Counted from the first letter of the stretch, positions 51,390 to 62,073 are shown. The stretch is 62,073 bases of DNA from Pseudoxanthomonas jiangsuensis (GCF_010093185.1 NZ_PDWL01000024.1:1-62073), one strand, 5' to 3'. Program-made: numbers and translations. Notes: generated by a model from the sequence alone, not told the origin.

Positions 51390-52259
51390 TCAGTCCTGTT
51401 CGCGGTGGTAGGTGGCCACCTCGTTCCAGCCCTGGGCGCGGGCGTGGGCGGCCAGGCGCTCGGCCAGGTAGACCGAGCGGTGCTTGCCGCCGGTGCAGCC
51501 GAAGGCCACGGTGACGTAGGCGCGGGTGTCGCTGCGCAGCTTGGGCAGCCAGGTGTCGAGGAACGCGGCGACCTGGCCCGCGTAGGCCTCCACCTCCGGC
51601 TGGGAGTCCAGGTAGTCGCGTACGCGCGGATCGCGACCGGTCAGCGGCCGCAGCTCGGGATCCCAGTGCGGATTGGGCAGGACCCGGGCGTCGAACACGA
51701 AGTCCGCCTCCTCCGGCACCCCACGCTTGTAGGCGAACGATTCGAACAGCAGGGACAGCCCCGGGCTGTGCTCCAGGGCGAAGCCGGTGATCACCTGGCG
51801 GCGCAGCTGGTGGACGTTGAGCCCGCTGGTGTCGATCACCGCGTCCGCTTCCTGGCGCAAAGGCTGGACCAGGGCGCGCTCGCTGGCGATGGCCTGCGGC
51901 AAGGACAGCCCCAGGCGGCTGAGCGGGTGCCGGCGGCGGGTGTCGGCGTAGCGGCGCAGCAGGATCTCGTCGTCGGCCTCGAAGAACAAAAGCTGCGCGT
52001 CCACCCCCAGCGAGGCCGCCGCCGCGCGCCATTCCGACAGCCGGCTCAGGTCGCTGTGGCGGCTGCGCACGTCGATGCCCACCGCCATCCGCTCGGGCAG
52101 GCCGTCGTCGCGGACCAGGGTGCGCACGAACGCCGGCAAAAGCTCGATCGGCAGGTTATCGACGCAGTAGTAGTCCAGGTCCTCGAAGGTCTTCAGCGCC
52201 ACCGACTTGCCCGAGCCGGACAGGCCGCTGACGATGACCACGGTCGAGCGCGCGCTCAT
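51390..52259 (-). CDS. rapZ: RNase adapter RapZ
   Basis: RapZ binds nucleotides and amino-sugar metabolites and, in E. coli, guides RNase E to the sRNA GlmZ. The 289-residue product has Walker [20 protein letters not shown], a Walker B-like region around [18 protein letters not shown], and the conserved C-terminal domain with [18 protein letters not shown] and [20 protein letters not shown]. The ATG at 52259 overlaps the hprK stop by four bases. The link with hprK and PTS genes suggests a role in sensing sugar-phosphate status. Confidence 0.96.
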   Translation of the reverse strand: MSARSTVVIVSGLSGSGKSVALKTFEDLDYYCVDNLPIELLPAFVRTLVRDDGLPERMAVGIDVRSRHSDLSRLSEWRAAAASLGVDAQLLFFEADDEILLRRYADTRRRHPLSRLGLSLPQAIASERALVQPLRQEADAVIDTSGLNVHQLRRQVITGFALEHSPGLSLLFESFAYKRGVPEEADFVFDARVLPNPHWDPELRPLTGRDPRVRDYLDSQPEVEAYAGQVAAFLDTWLPKLRSDTRAYVTVAFGCTGGKHRSVYLAERLAAHARAQGWNEVATYHREQD

Positions 52260-53209
52260 GTCCCGCGCCGCTCCAGCAGGTTGCTGTGGCGGGCGATGAA
52301 CATGGCCGCCGGGTCGATGCCTTTGGTCCGCAGGATGTGCAGCCGGGTGGCGGCCTCGGTCAGCACCGCCAGGTTGCGGCCGGGCATCACCGGCAGGGTG
52401 ATCAGCGGCACGTCCAGGTCGAGCACGTGGCGGGTCCCGGAGTCGCCGGTCAGGCGCTCGTAGCCGTGCGGGTTGGGCTCGGTCATGGGCCGGGTCAGGT
52501 GCACGATCAGGCGCAGGTACTTGTTCTTCTTGACCGCGGTGTCGCCGAACATCTCGCGCACGTTGAGCACGCCCAGGCCGCGCACCTCCAGCAGGTCCTG
52601 CAGCAGCTCCGGGCAGGTGCCGTCGAGCACGTCCGGGGCGATCTGGGTGAATTCCGGCGCATCGTCGGCGACCAGGCGGTGGCCGCGGCTGAGCAGTTCA
52701 AGCGCCAGCTCGCTCTTGCCCGAGCCGGCCTCGCCGGTGATCAGCACCCCGATCGAATAGATCTCCATGAACACCCCGTGCAGGGTGACTCGCGGTGCGA
52801 GCGTGCGGGCGAGGTGGTAGGAGAGGTGGTTGAGCAGTTCGTGGCCACGCTTGGGCGAGACCCACAAAGGCGTGTCGGTTTCCTCGGCGGCCGCGCGCAG
52901 GTCCTCCGGGCAGGACTGGTTCTTGCTGACCACCAGCGCCAGCGGCCGGAACTGGATGATCTTCTCGATCGTCTCCCAGCGCTGGCGCGAGTCCAGCGAA
53001 TCCAGCCAGGCCAGCTCCTCGCTGCCCAGGATCTGGACCTTGTTGGGGTAGACGGCGTTGAGGTAGCCGGCCAGCGAGGGCCGGCGGGCGTTGGTCTCGC
53101 CGGATTCGATCTCGCGGACCTCGCCCTTGCGCCCGGCCAGCCAGCGCAGGGCCAGCTTCTCCTGCTGCTGCTCGAACAGCTCGCGCGCGGTGATGCTGGC
53201 GTTCCTCAT
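52256..53209 (-). CDS. hprK: HPr kinase/phosphorylase
   Basis: HprK phosphorylates HPr on Ser46 with ATP or PPi and reverses the reaction with phosphate. The 317-residue protein has the P-loop [13 protein letters not shown] (about residues 158-170), the acidic [10 protein letters not shown], and the C-terminal K3M-like block [16 protein letters not shown] with ILRTKGIDP. The usual start [14 protein letters not shown] at 53209 was preferred to an earlier one at 53251. It is followed by rapZ with a four-base overlap and preceded by hpf. In Gram-negatives this gene is found mainly in groups whose PTS lacks sugar permeases. Confidence 0.95.
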   Translation of the reverse strand: MRNASITARELFEQQQEKLALRWLAGRKGEVREIESGETNARRPSLAGYLNAVYPNKVQILGSEELAWLDSLDSRQRWETIEKIIQFRPLALVVSKNQSCPEDLRAAAEETDTPLWVSPKRGHELLNHLSYHLARTLAPRVTLHGVFMEIYSIGVLITGEAGSGKSELALELLSRGHRLVADDAPEFTQIAPDVLDGTCPELLQDLLEVRGLGVLNVREMFGDTAVKKNKYLRLIVHLTRPMTEPNPHGYERLTGDSGTRHVLDLDVPLITLPVMPGRNLAVLTEAATRLHILRTKGIDPAAMFIARHSNLLERRGT

Positions 53210-53306
53210 GCGGCCCGTCTCGTCGGCTGGGGTCGCCGGATTGTCGCCCAAACCGGCGGCGCGTGGGCACCGCCGGCGGGAAGGCGCGCCTGTCCCGGGT
53301 CAGGGC

Positions 53307-53624
53307 TCAGAGCGCGTCGGACACCACCCGCGGGGCGTGGTGGTCCTGCTGCTTCTCCTTGTGCTTGAGGATCAGGCGGTCGAGCTTGTCGGCCAGCAGG
53401 TCGATGGCCGCGTACATGTTCTCGCCGTCGGCGTCGGCGTGCAGGGTCTTGCCGGGCACGACCAGGTCGGCGGTCGCGTGGTGCGAGGGCTTGCGCAGGC
53501 CCAGCTGGACCCGGACCTCGAGGGATTGCTCGAAATGGCGTCCGAGGCGCTGGAGCTTTTCCTCGACGTACTCGCGCAGGGCCGGGGTGACCTCGATCTG
53601 CTGGCCGTACGTTTCGATGCGCAT
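53307..53624 (-). CDS. hpf: Ribosome hibernation-promoting factor, short form
   Basis: A 105-residue short HPF/YhbH-type protein that binds the 30S decoding centre and silences ribosomes in stationary phase. Conserved parts are MRIETYGQQIEVTPALREYV, LRKPSHHATADLVVPG, LHADADGENMYAAIDLLADK and the basic LDRLILKHKEKQQD helix. It lies just downstream of rpoN, the standard position. A GGAGG motif (AAGGAGG) precedes the ATG. Confidence 0.95.
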   Translation of the reverse strand: MRIETYGQQIEVTPALREYVEEKLQRLGRHFEQSLEVRVQLGLRKPSHHATADLVVPGKTLHADADGENMYAAIDLLADKLDRLILKHKEKQQDHHAPRVVSDAL

Positions 53625-53682
53625 CGTGAACCTCCTTGGTGGTTGCCGCGTGGGCGGCCCCGTCGATGCGGATGCCGCTGCG

Positions 53683-55113
53683 TCAGCCGATGCGGACCCG
53701 CTCGTGCGAAGCCGGAATGTTCATGGCTTCACGATACTTCGCCACCGTGCGTCGCGCCACCGGAATTCCACCCTGCTTGAGCAGCTCGGCCAGCTTGGCG
53801 TCAGACAAGGGCTTGCGCGGGTTCTCGCCGTCGATGAGACCGCGGATCATCGACTGGATCGCGGTGCTGGAGGCCTCGCCGCCACCGTCGGTGTCGATCC
53901 CGGAGGCGAAGAAGGACTTCAGCGGCAGGGTGCCGCGCGGGGTGCGCACGTACTTGCGGGCGATCGCGCGGGAGACGGTGGATTCGTGCAGCCCGACCTC
54001 GCCGGCGATCTCGCGCAGGGTCAGCGGGCGCAGGGCCTGTTCGCCGAACTCCAGGAACGCGGCCTGCTGGCGCAAAAGGCAGCGCATCACCTTGAGCAGG
54101 GTCTCGCCGCGCGCCTCCAGGCTCTTGAGCAGCCAGCGCGCCTCCTGCAGCTGGGTGCGCAGGTAGCCGGCGTCGCTCTCGCCGCAGCGGCGGATCATCT
54201 GCTCGTAGCCACGGTGGATCGACACCCGCGGCAGGGCCTGCTGCGACAAGGCCACCTTCCACACCCCGCGCTGGCGCCAGACCACGCAGTCGGGGACCAC
54301 GTAGCTGTCGTGCTCCAGTTCGGCCAGCTGCTTGCCCGGGCGCGGGTCCAGCGAGCGCAGCAGCTGCACCGCCTGTTCCACCTCGGCCGGGGGGCAGCGC
54401 AGCTCGTGGGCGATGCCGTCGATGCCGCTGCGCGGCAGCCGTTCCAGCGGGCCGTCGACGATCCGCAGGGCCAGGGCGCGGCCGGGGGCGCACTCGGCCA
54501 GCACGTCCAGCTGCAGGCGCAGGCATTCGCCCAGGCTGCGCGCGGCGATGCCGACCGGGTCGAAGCGCTGCAGCTGGTGCAGCACGGTCAGGATTTCGTC
54601 CTCGCCGGCGTGGATCTCCGGCAAAAGGGTCTCGGCGATGGCGGCCAGCGGCTCGCGCAGGTAGCCGTCCTCGTCCAGGGCGTCGATCAGGGCCGCGCCG
54701 ATGTGGCGGTCGCGCTCGGACAGGTGCGACAGGTGCAGCTGCCAGAGCAGGTGGTCAGCCAGGGTCTCCGGCTCGGCCACGCGCTCGGCGGCGCTGTCGC
54801 GCTCGTCGTCGTCGTAGCTGCCGCCGCCATTGCCTTCCCACGCCGGCTCTTCGCTGGACCAGTCGCCGTCGTCGGCCGCCTCGGCCGGCGGCGCATCCTC
54901 ACCGCCGCCCTCGGCCGGGTCGGCGCTGCCTTCGCCGGCGGGCGTCTCCTGCGCGGCCTCGTCGGCCCATTCCAGCAGGGGATTGGTCTCGATCGCCTCG
55001 GCGACCTCGGCCTGCAGTTCCAGGGTGGACATCTGCAACAGGCGGATGGCCTGGCGCAGCTGCGGCGTCATGACCAGTTGCTGTCCCAGCGATGTCTGCA
55101 GCCGTGCCTTCAT
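53683..55113 (-). CDS. rpoN: RNA polymerase sigma-54 factor
   Basis: RpoN directs transcription of promoters with -24/-12 elements that need bEBP activators. The 476-residue product has region I MKARLQTSLGQQLVMTPQLRQ...LLQMSTLELQ, a long acidic region II (residues about 50-110), a core-binding domain, the HTH LREIAGEVGLHESTVSRAIA with the -12 contact, and the RpoN box ARRTVAKYREAMNIP. It follows lptB by 60 bases and precedes hpf, the classic lptB-rpoN-hpf order. Confidence 0.97.
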   Translation of the reverse strand: MKARLQTSLGQQLVMTPQLRQAIRLLQMSTLELQAEVAEAIETNPLLEWADEAAQETPAGEGSADPAEGGGEDAPPAEAADDGDWSSEEPAWEGNGGGSYDDDERDSAAERVAEPETLADHLLWQLHLSHLSERDRHIGAALIDALDEDGYLREPLAAIAETLLPEIHAGEDEILTVLHQLQRFDPVGIAARSLGECLRLQLDVLAECAPGRALALRIVDGPLERLPRSGIDGIAHELRCPPAEVEQAVQLLRSLDPRPGKQLAELEHDSYVVPDCVVWRQRGVWKVALSQQALPRVSIHRGYEQMIRRCGESDAGYLRTQLQEARWLLKSLEARGETLLKVMRCLLRQQAAFLEFGEQALRPLTLREIAGEVGLHESTVSRAIARKYVRTPRGTLPLKSFFASGIDTDGGGEASSTAIQSMIRGLIDGENPRKPLSDAKLAELLKQGGIPVARRTVAKYREAMNIPASHERVRIG

Positions 55114-55173
55114 GTCCCTGCCAGGTGTGGAGCGACGGGGCTGCAGGCCGGGGGGACGGCTCCTGTTCGGAAA

Positions 55174-55895
<722 letters not shown>

Positions 55896-55896
<1 letters not shown>

Positions 55897-56444
55897 CAGT
55901 CGGCTTCCTTCTTCGCCGGGGCCTGGGACTGGGCGCGCGGCTGGATCACGGTGCGCACCCGGCTGCCGTCGCCGCCGCTCTGCATCTGCCCGCTGGCCAT
56001 GTTGTAGACCATGCGCTGGCCGCTGTTGCTGCCGCGCGGCGACTCGACCTGGTAGTTGCCGGTGAGGGTCAGGATCTCCTTCTTCGGCTCGTAGACGATG
56101 CGGTCGGCGCGCGCGTTCATCGCGGTGCCGTCGTCCATCTGCTGCTTCATCGTGGCCTGCTTGCCAGTCAGGATCACCTGGTCGATCTCGCCGTTGCGCT
56201 GCACGATCTCGGCGCGCGCGGCGCGGATGTCCAGGGTGCCCTGGGTGATGACCACGCTGCCGTTGAAGATGCAGCGGGAGTTGGCCTGGGCCTGGTTGCA
56301 GTCGGAGTCGTCCGCGTCCAGGGTCATCGGCTCGTTGCGGTCGGTGGACTTGGCCGCGGCCGGCGCCGGGGCGAGCACCGACGCCAGCGCGAGCGCGGCC
56401 AGGGCCGCTCCGGGAAGCAGGCTAGCGGCGCGCGGAAGGTTCAT
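55896..56444 (-). CDS. lptA: LPS transport periplasmic protein LptA
   Basis: A 182-residue periplasmic bridge protein of the OstA/LptA jelly-roll family. A signal peptide ([18 protein letters not shown]) is followed by the N-terminal LPS groove ([20 protein letters not shown]) and repeated beta strands such as [21 protein letters not shown] Cys pair in [16 protein letters not shown] may form a disulfide. The tail is glycine-rich. It is 23 bases... upstream of nothing else: its start lies inside the last codons of lptC, so the two overlap and are coupled. Confidence 0.93.
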
Positions 56445-56979
56445 AGCGGGTCCTGACCTTGGAGAGGAGGCGGTACTGGCGGGACTTGAGGTTGGCCTGC
56501 AGGCCGGTGCCGGTCTGGATGATACCGGGCTGGCGCAGTTCGACCGGCTGGTCGGTGCGGGCCAGGTCCTGGTCCGGCAGCAGTTCCAGGCGGGTGGTGC
56601 GGAAGCTTGTGGGCATGCCGGCGGCCGGGTCGCTGTCGCCGGCGACATTGCCGTCCAGGCGGACCCGGTCGGCCTCGGGACTGACCCAGCCGCGATCGGC
56701 GCGCAGCCGCCAGGGGCCCTGCTCGGCGGGCACCAGGAACAGCGGGGTGGCGATGTCCAGGCTCCGGTCCTCGCGGCTGCGCTGCAGCTGCGGCGCCTGC
56801 AGCCGCACAGACTCGGCGCCGTCCTTGCCGAGCACCACCAGCTCGAAGTCGCGCAGCACGTAGTCCGAGCGCTGGGCCTGGGCCGCGGTCGGCGCATCGC
56901 GCCCGCGCATGCGCCAGGCCGACCAGCCCGACACCAGGGCGGCGACCAGCAGCAGGCCCAGGCCGGTGCGCCAGCTCAT
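56422..56979 (-). CDS. lptC: LPS export system protein LptC
   Basis: A 185-residue inner-membrane anchored protein of the Lpt bridge. A single N-terminal membrane segment (GLGLLLVAALVSGWSAW) is followed by a periplasmic OstA-like domain with YVLRDFELVVLGKDGAESVR and VRLDGNVAGDSDPAAGMPTS. It overlaps kdsC by four bases at its start and lptA by 23 bases at its end, in the kdsC-lptC-lptA-lptB order conserved in Proteobacteria. Sequence conservation in LptC is low, so the call leans on topology and order. Confidence 0.92.
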   Translation of the reverse strand: MSWRTGLGLLLVAALVSGWSAWRMRGRDAPTAAQAQRSDYVLRDFELVVLGKDGAESVRLQAPQLQRSREDRSLDIATPLFLVPAEQGPWRLRADRGWVSPEADRVRLDGNVAGDSDPAAGMPTSFRTTRLELLPDQDLARTDQPVELRQPGIIQTGTGLQANLKSRQYRLLSKVRTRYEPSARR

Positions 56980-57563
56980 GCCCGGCGCCCGTCGCGCGCG
57001 CCGTGGCCGCCGGCGAGGATCTCGGCGACGTGGCCCTGGGCGGCCAGCAGAACGTCGCAGACCTCGCGCACCGCGCCTTCGCCGGCACGGCCGTGGGTGC
57101 GCCAGTGCACGACCTCGGCGATCCAGGGATGGGCGTTGGCCGGGGCCACGGACAGGCCGACCGCGCGCAGGCAGTCCAGGTCCGGCAGGTCGTCGCCGAC
57201 GAAGCAGGTGCGCTCGCGCGACAGGCCGTGGCGTTCGATCAGCGCATCCATGCAGGCCAGCTTGTCGAGCACGCCGATGTGGGTCTCCAGGCCGAGGTCG
57301 GCGCCGCGCTTCTGCGCCACCAGGCTGGGCCGGGCGGTGATCAGGGCGACGTGGAAGCCGAAGCGGCGCAGCTGGGTCAGGCCCTGGCCGTCGAGCACGC
57401 TGAAGGACTTCATCTCGTTGCCGGCGCTGTCGAAGTACAGGCGACCGTCGGTCAGGGTGCCGTCCACGTCCAGGCAGACCAGGCCGATCCGGCGGGCGCG
57501 TTCGTGGATGTCGGGGGCGACGCTGGCGAGCGGGTCGTAGGGCACGAAGGATCCGGTGGGCAT
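56976..57563 (-). CDS. kdsC: 3-deoxy-D-manno-octulosonate 8-phosphate phosphatase
   Basis: KdsC removes phosphate from KDO-8-phosphate. The 195-residue HAD enzyme of the C0 (capless) type has motif I VCLDVDGTLTDGRLYFD with the two aspartates, LITARPS (motif II), a Lys in GVLDKLACMDAL and the final FVGDDLPDLDCLRAVG acidic motif. It is nine bases downstream of kdsD and overlaps lptC by four bases, linking KDO synthesis and LPS transport. Confidence 0.95.
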   Translation of the reverse strand: MPTGSFVPYDPLASVAPDIHERARRIGLVCLDVDGTLTDGRLYFDSAGNEMKSFSVLDGQGLTQLRRFGFHVALITARPSLVAQKRGADLGLETHIGVLDKLACMDALIERHGLSRERTCFVGDDLPDLDCLRAVGLSVAPANAHPWIAEVVHWRTHGRAGEGAVREVCDVLLAAQGHVAEILAGGHGARDGRRA

Positions 57564-57572
57564 GGAGTGCGG

Positions 57573-58589
57573 TTAAACCACGCGCGCGCGCAACAGGTCG
57601 TGAATGTTGAGCGCGCCGACCGCGCGGCCGTCGGCGTCGACCACCACCAGGCCGTTGATCTGGTGCCGTTCCATCAGGTGTGCGGCCTCGGCGGCCATCT
57701 GGCTGGCGTCGATGGTGCGCGGATTGCGGGTCATCACCTCGGCGATCCGCGCCTGGCGCACGTCGATCCCGCGGTCCAGGGCGCGGCGCAGGTCGCCGTC
57801 GGTGAAGATCCCGGCCAGGCGGCCGTCGGCGGCGGCCACCGCGGTCATGCCCAGGCGCTTGCGGCTCATCTCCACCAGCGCCTCGGCGACGCTGGCGTCC
57901 GCGCCGACCTGCGGCAGTTCCTCGCCGCCGTGCATGACGTCGGTGATGTGCAGCAACAGGCGCCGGCCGAGGCTGCCGGCCGGGTGCGAGCGGGCGAAGT
58001 CGTCGGCGGTGAAGCCGCGCGCCTCCAGCAGGGCCACCGCCAGCGCATCGCCCATCGCCAGCGAGGCGGTGGTCGAGGAGGTCGGGGCCAGGTGCAGGGG
58101 GCAGGCCTCGGCCGGCACGCTGACGTCCAGGTGCACGTCGGCCTCGCGGCCGAGGCTGGATTGCGGCCGGCCGGTCATCGCGATCACCGGGTTGCCCTGG
58201 CGGCGCAGCGCCGGCAGCAGCATCAGCACCTCGTCCGATTCGCCCGAGTAGGACAGGGCCAGGACCACGTCGGCATCGGTGATCATGCCCAGGTCGCCGT
58301 GGCCGGCCTCGCCGGGATGGACGAAGAACGCCGGGGTGCCGGTGGAGGCCAGGGTCGCGGCGATCTTGCGCGCCACGTGCCCGGACTTGCCCATGCCGGT
58401 GCATACCACACGCCCCTTGCAGGCCAGGATCCGCCGGCAGGCCTGGGCGAAGGCCTCGCCGACGCGGGCGCCGACCGCCTCCAGGGCCTGTGCCTCGACC
58501 GCGAACACCTGCCGGCCGCTGGCGGCCAGGCCGTCGGCGTCGGACAGGGGAGCGGCGGGACGGGAGCTGGCGGGAGCGGTCATGCGCAT
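57573..58589 (-). CDS. kdsD: D-arabinose 5-phosphate isomerase
   Basis: KdsD converts ribulose-5-phosphate to arabinose-5-phosphate, the precursor of KDO. The 338-residue protein has an N-terminal SIS domain (VVCTGMGKSGHVARKIAATL, STGTPAFFVHPGEAGHGDLG, LSYSGESDEV) and two C-terminal CBS domains (SRKRLGMTAVAAADGRLAGI, HLMERHQINGLVVVDADGRA). Start 58589 is used, with ATG 58583 as an alternative. It is divergent from ibaG, with an AT-rich control region of about 60 bases between them. Confidence 0.95.
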   Translation of the reverse strand: MRMTAPASSRPAAPLSDADGLAASGRQVFAVEAQALEAVGARVGEAFAQACRRILACKGRVVCTGMGKSGHVARKIAATLASTGTPAFFVHPGEAGHGDLGMITDADVVLALSYSGESDEVLMLLPALRRQGNPVIAMTGRPQSSLGREADVHLDVSVPAEACPLHLAPTSSTTASLAMGDALAVALLEARGFTADDFARSHPAGSLGRRLLLHITDVMHGGEELPQVGADASVAEALVEMSRKRLGMTAVAAADGRLAGIFTDGDLRRALDRGIDVRQARIAEVMTRNPRTIDASQMAAEAAHLMERHQINGLVVVDADGRAVGALNIHDLLRARVV

Positions 58590-58637
58590 CAGGCCCGGGA
58601 TGCCCCGGATTCGCTAGACTATGGCGCTTCATTCTAG

Positions 58638-60218
<1,581 letters not shown>

Positions 60219-60228
60219 GGGCGGGGCG

Positions 60229-60543
60229 ATGCTGCTGCGCGGGCGGATGACGAGGCGGCGGGGGATCCTGCTGGGGATCCTGGCGTTGCTTCTGCTGGCG
60301 GTCGGCGTGGCCGCCTGGCTGGGGATGGCGGGTACCCGCGGCATCAGGACCGAGGACATGGACTGGAACGGCGACGGCCAAGTCGGCCGCGGCGAGATCC
60401 TGCAGTCCTTCTACGCGGTGGTCGCCGAGAACAAGCGCGACGGCAGCCGCGAGTGCACGACCTTCCGCTGGTATCGCAGCGGCGAGGCGATCCGGGTGGA
60501 CTGTCGGACGGTGTTCGGCGAGCAGGACGCGCCGGCGGAGTAG
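60229..60543 (+). CDS. Small membrane-anchored EF-hand protein
   Basis: A 104-residue protein with one N-terminal membrane segment (GILLGILALLLLAVGVAAWLG) and a short periplasmic domain. The domain holds one EF-hand loop, DWNGDGQVGRGE, with Asp, Asn, Asp and Glu in ligand positions, and two cysteines (ECTTFRWY, VDCRTVF) that may pair. It is ten bases after murA and probably co-transcribed. The start could be 60229 or ATG 60247. A single calcium-binding loop is seen; the function is unknown. Confidence 0.75.
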   Translation: MLLRGRMTRRRGILLGILALLLLAVGVAAWLGMAGTRGIRTEDMDWNGDGQVGRGEILQSFYAVVAENKRDGSRECTTFRWYRSGEAIRVDCRTVFGEQDAPAE

Positions 60544-60585
60544 CCGCTGCTGGTGCCGCAAGGAAACGCCGGGCGCAACCGGCGC

Positions 60586-61299
60586 TCAGTTCACCGACTG
60601 CAGGGTCAGGTCGATGGTGTCCTTGCCGCCTTCGCGCTGGAGGATGCGTGCGGGCACCGGCATGCCGGGGACGATCCAGGCCACGGTCTCGCGGTCGTCG
60701 TCGCGGCGCACCACCTTGGTCGCCTGGCGGGCGCGCCCGGCCACGGTGATCTGCTCGCGGCCGGCGACCTCGTAGCTCATCGCCTTGACCCGGCCTTCGT
60801 CGACCATGCGGTAGTTCAGCGGCTTGCCGTCGGCGACGTCGCGGACCACGGCCAGGTTGATCAGCAGGGCGTCCATGTCGCCGGGCTGCAGCGCCACCGG
60901 GCCGCGGCGTTCGGGCTTGACGTCGCCGCTCCAGGTGGCCTGGCCGGCGTTCCAGTCGTAGCTGGCCTGGACCGACTTGCGCTTGATCAGCGCGACCGAA
61001 CGGTCGGTGCTGCTGAGCGGGCGCAGGCGGCCCTGGTGCTCGTCGAACACGGTGTTCTGGCTCAGGTCGGCGACCTGGTTGCGGATGTTGAGGCTGTACT
61101 TCCAGCGGTTGCCGTCGCGGGCCAGGGTCATGTTGCCGTTGGCCTGCATGCCCAGGTAGCTGGCGCGGTAGCTGGCGTTGAACGGAGCCAGGGCGGCGGC
61201 CTGGGCGGCGCCGGCGGCGGCCAGCAGCAGGAGGGCCGCCGCGGCGATGCGCAGGCGCGGGATGTCACGGAAGGGATGGGGGCGGATGTCCATGCTCAT
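60586..61299 (-). CDS. DUF3108 domain-containing secreted protein A
   Basis: A 237-residue exported protein of unknown function. A signal peptide (IAAAALLLLAAAGAAQAAA) is followed by a DUF3108 beta-rich domain: FNASYRASYLGMQANGNMTL, VALQPGDMDALLINLAVVRD and the C-terminal VPARILQREGGKDTIDLTL. DUF3108 proteins are probably periplasmic or outer-membrane linked. It is a paralogue of the next gene upstream and overlaps its stop by four bases (ATGA). Start 61299 is preferred, with ATG 61293 as an alternative. Confidence 0.87.
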   Translation of the reverse strand: MSMDIRPHPFRDIPRLRIAAAALLLLAAAGAAQAAALAPFNASYRASYLGMQANGNMTLARDGNRWKYSLNIRNQVADLSQNTVFDEHQGRLRPLSSTDRSVALIKRKSVQASYDWNAGQATWSGDVKPERRGPVALQPGDMDALLINLAVVRDVADGKPLNYRMVDEGRVKAMSYEVAGREQITVAGRARQATKVVRRDDDRETVAWIVPGMPVPARILQREGGKDTIDLTLQSVN

Positions 61300-62073
61300 G
61301 CTCCTCGGTATTCCACCAGTCTCAGGTCGATTTCTTCCTCGCCGTCCTTGCGCTGCAGGATCCGGATCGGGGTCGGGACGCCACTGGCGACCCACAGCAC
61401 GGTCTCGTCGCCGTCGTGGTCGGTGCGGGCCACGCGCAGGGCGTCGTAGCTCATGTCGCCCACCGCCAGGGGTTCGGGCTCGGCCGCCACCTGGTAGACG
61501 TGGTCGCGGACGCGGCCGCCGTCGACGAAGCGGTAGTGCAGGGTGGCGCCGGGGCGGGCGTCGCGGATCACCGCCAGGTTGATCAGCAGGGCGCTCATGT
61601 CGCCCGGCTGCAGGGCCACCGGCTGCCGGCGTTCCTTCTTCAGGTCTCCGTCCCAGTGGGCCTGCATCGCGTTCCAGTCGTAGCTGCCGGTGACCCGCTT
61701 GTCCATCAGCACGGCCTTGCGCACGGTGCTCTGGCTGAGCGGACGGTAGCCGCCTTCGCCATTCTCGAACACGGTGCTCTGCTGGATGTTGAGCCGGGCC
61801 AGGCCGGCCAGTCCGCGCTCGCCGCGGATGGCCAGGTCGACCCGCCAGCGCTCACCTTCGGCGCGGACCACCTGCATGGTCGCGTCGCCGGCCTGGCGGC
61901 CGCGGTACCAGGCGTCGTAGGTGGCCACGAACGGCTCCAGCGCCATGCGCGCAGGCGCCGCGGTTTCTTCGGCAGGTGCGGCGATGGCAGCGGCCGGCGG
62001 CAACTGGGCCGTGGCCAGGCCTGGAAGGCAGGCGGCGAGCAGCAGCAGGATCGGGCGTCGCAGCGGGCGGGGG
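61296..62073 (-). CDS. DUF3108 domain-containing secreted protein B (partial, 5' end off window)
   Basis: A paralogue of the downstream DUF3108 protein: FVATYDAWYRGRQAGDATMQ, VALQPGDMSALLINLAVIRD and TPIRILQRKDGEEEIDLRL align closely. The frame stays open to the right edge and upstream codons encode a hydrophobic stretch (RRPILLLLLAACLPGLATAQ) that is plainly a signal peptide, so the true start lies beyond the window; the TTG near 62003 is not the start. The function is unknown. Confidence 0.85.
   Translation of the reverse strand, partial: PRPLRRPILLLLAACLPGLATAQLPPAAAIAAPAEETAAPARMALEPFVATYDAWYRGRQAGDATMQVVRAEGERWRVDLAIRGERGLAGLARLNIQQSTVFENGEGGYRPLSQSTVRKAVLMDKRVTGSYDWNAMQAHWDGDLKKERRQPVALQPGDMSALLINLAVIRDARPGATLHYRFVDGGRVRDHVYQVAAEPEPLAVGDMSYDALRVARTDHDGDETVLWVASGVPTPIRILQRKDGEEEIDLRLVEYRGA

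Overview
The window is about 62 kb of GC-rich chromosomal DNA. It looks like a member of the Xanthomonadaceae (Gammaproteobacteria; Lysobacter, Luteimonas, Pseudoxanthomonas or a relative). The evidence is the gene order (recX-alaS-csrA-tRNA-Ser; gcvR divergent from dapA; pcnB-folK-panBCD-pgi; kdsD-kdsC-lptCAB-rpoN-hpf-hprK-rapZ-PTS-mgtE), the HPr kinase linked to a sugar-transporter-less PTS, and very large carbohydrate-type TonB-dependent receptors. I see no insertion sequence, prophage, CRISPR array or replication origin. Nearly all sequence is coding, and no gene-free stretch exceeds about 270 bases.

Layout. 1-4.2 kb: recX, alaS, csrA, tRNA-Ser(GCU) and tRNA-Arg(ACG). 4.2-9.8 kb, minus strand: an alpha/beta hydrolase coupled to thiD, a DUF1275 membrane protein with its XRE regulator, a PIN-PhoH ATPase, bcp and a GcvR-like ACT protein. 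9.8-11.7 kb: dapA-bamC convergent with fdxA. 11.8-16.1 kb, minus strand: a five-gene D-galactose oxidation operon (SDR dehydrogenase, dgoA, dgoD, SMP-30 lactonase, dgoK). A divergent LysR gene follows at 16.3 kb.

17.5-40.2 kb, plus strand: three TonB-dependent receptors, then GH74 endo-xyloglucanase, CE20-type acetylesterase, GH35 beta-galactosidase lipoprotein, GH31 alpha-xylosidase with a PA14 insert, GH95 alpha-L-fucosidase and an MFS sugar porter. This is a xyloglucan utilization locus. The proposed flow is: GH74 cuts the polymer outside the cell, TonB receptors import the oligosaccharides, acetyl, galactosyl, fucosyl and xylosyl groups are removed by CE20, GH35, GH95 and GH31, and monosaccharides enter through the MFS porter. 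The neighbouring De Ley-Doudoroff operon would then turn released galactose into pyruvate and glyceraldehyde-3-phosphate. That coupling is the main biological point of the window.

40.4-46.4 kb: tRNA-Glu(CUC), then pcnB-folK-panB-panC-panD-pgi and a small zinc-ribbon protein on the other strand. 46.4-58.6 kb, minus strand: a lipoprotein esterase, mgtE, ptsI, ptsH, a mannose-type EIIA, rapZ, hprK, hpf, rpoN, lptB, lptA, lptC, kdsC and kdsD. These link LPS precursor synthesis and transport to sigma-54 and regulatory PTS control. 58.6-62.1 kb: ibaG, murA and a small EF-hand membrane protein, then two overlapping DUF3108 paralogues on the minus strand, the second running off the right edge.

Regulatory sequence that can be read directly includes promoters for all three tRNAs, a palindromic face-to-face promoter between gcvR and dapA, a LacI-type palindrome just downstream of the promoter of receptor 3, a shared leader in front of all three receptors, and a hairpin with GGA in its loop ahead of csrA.
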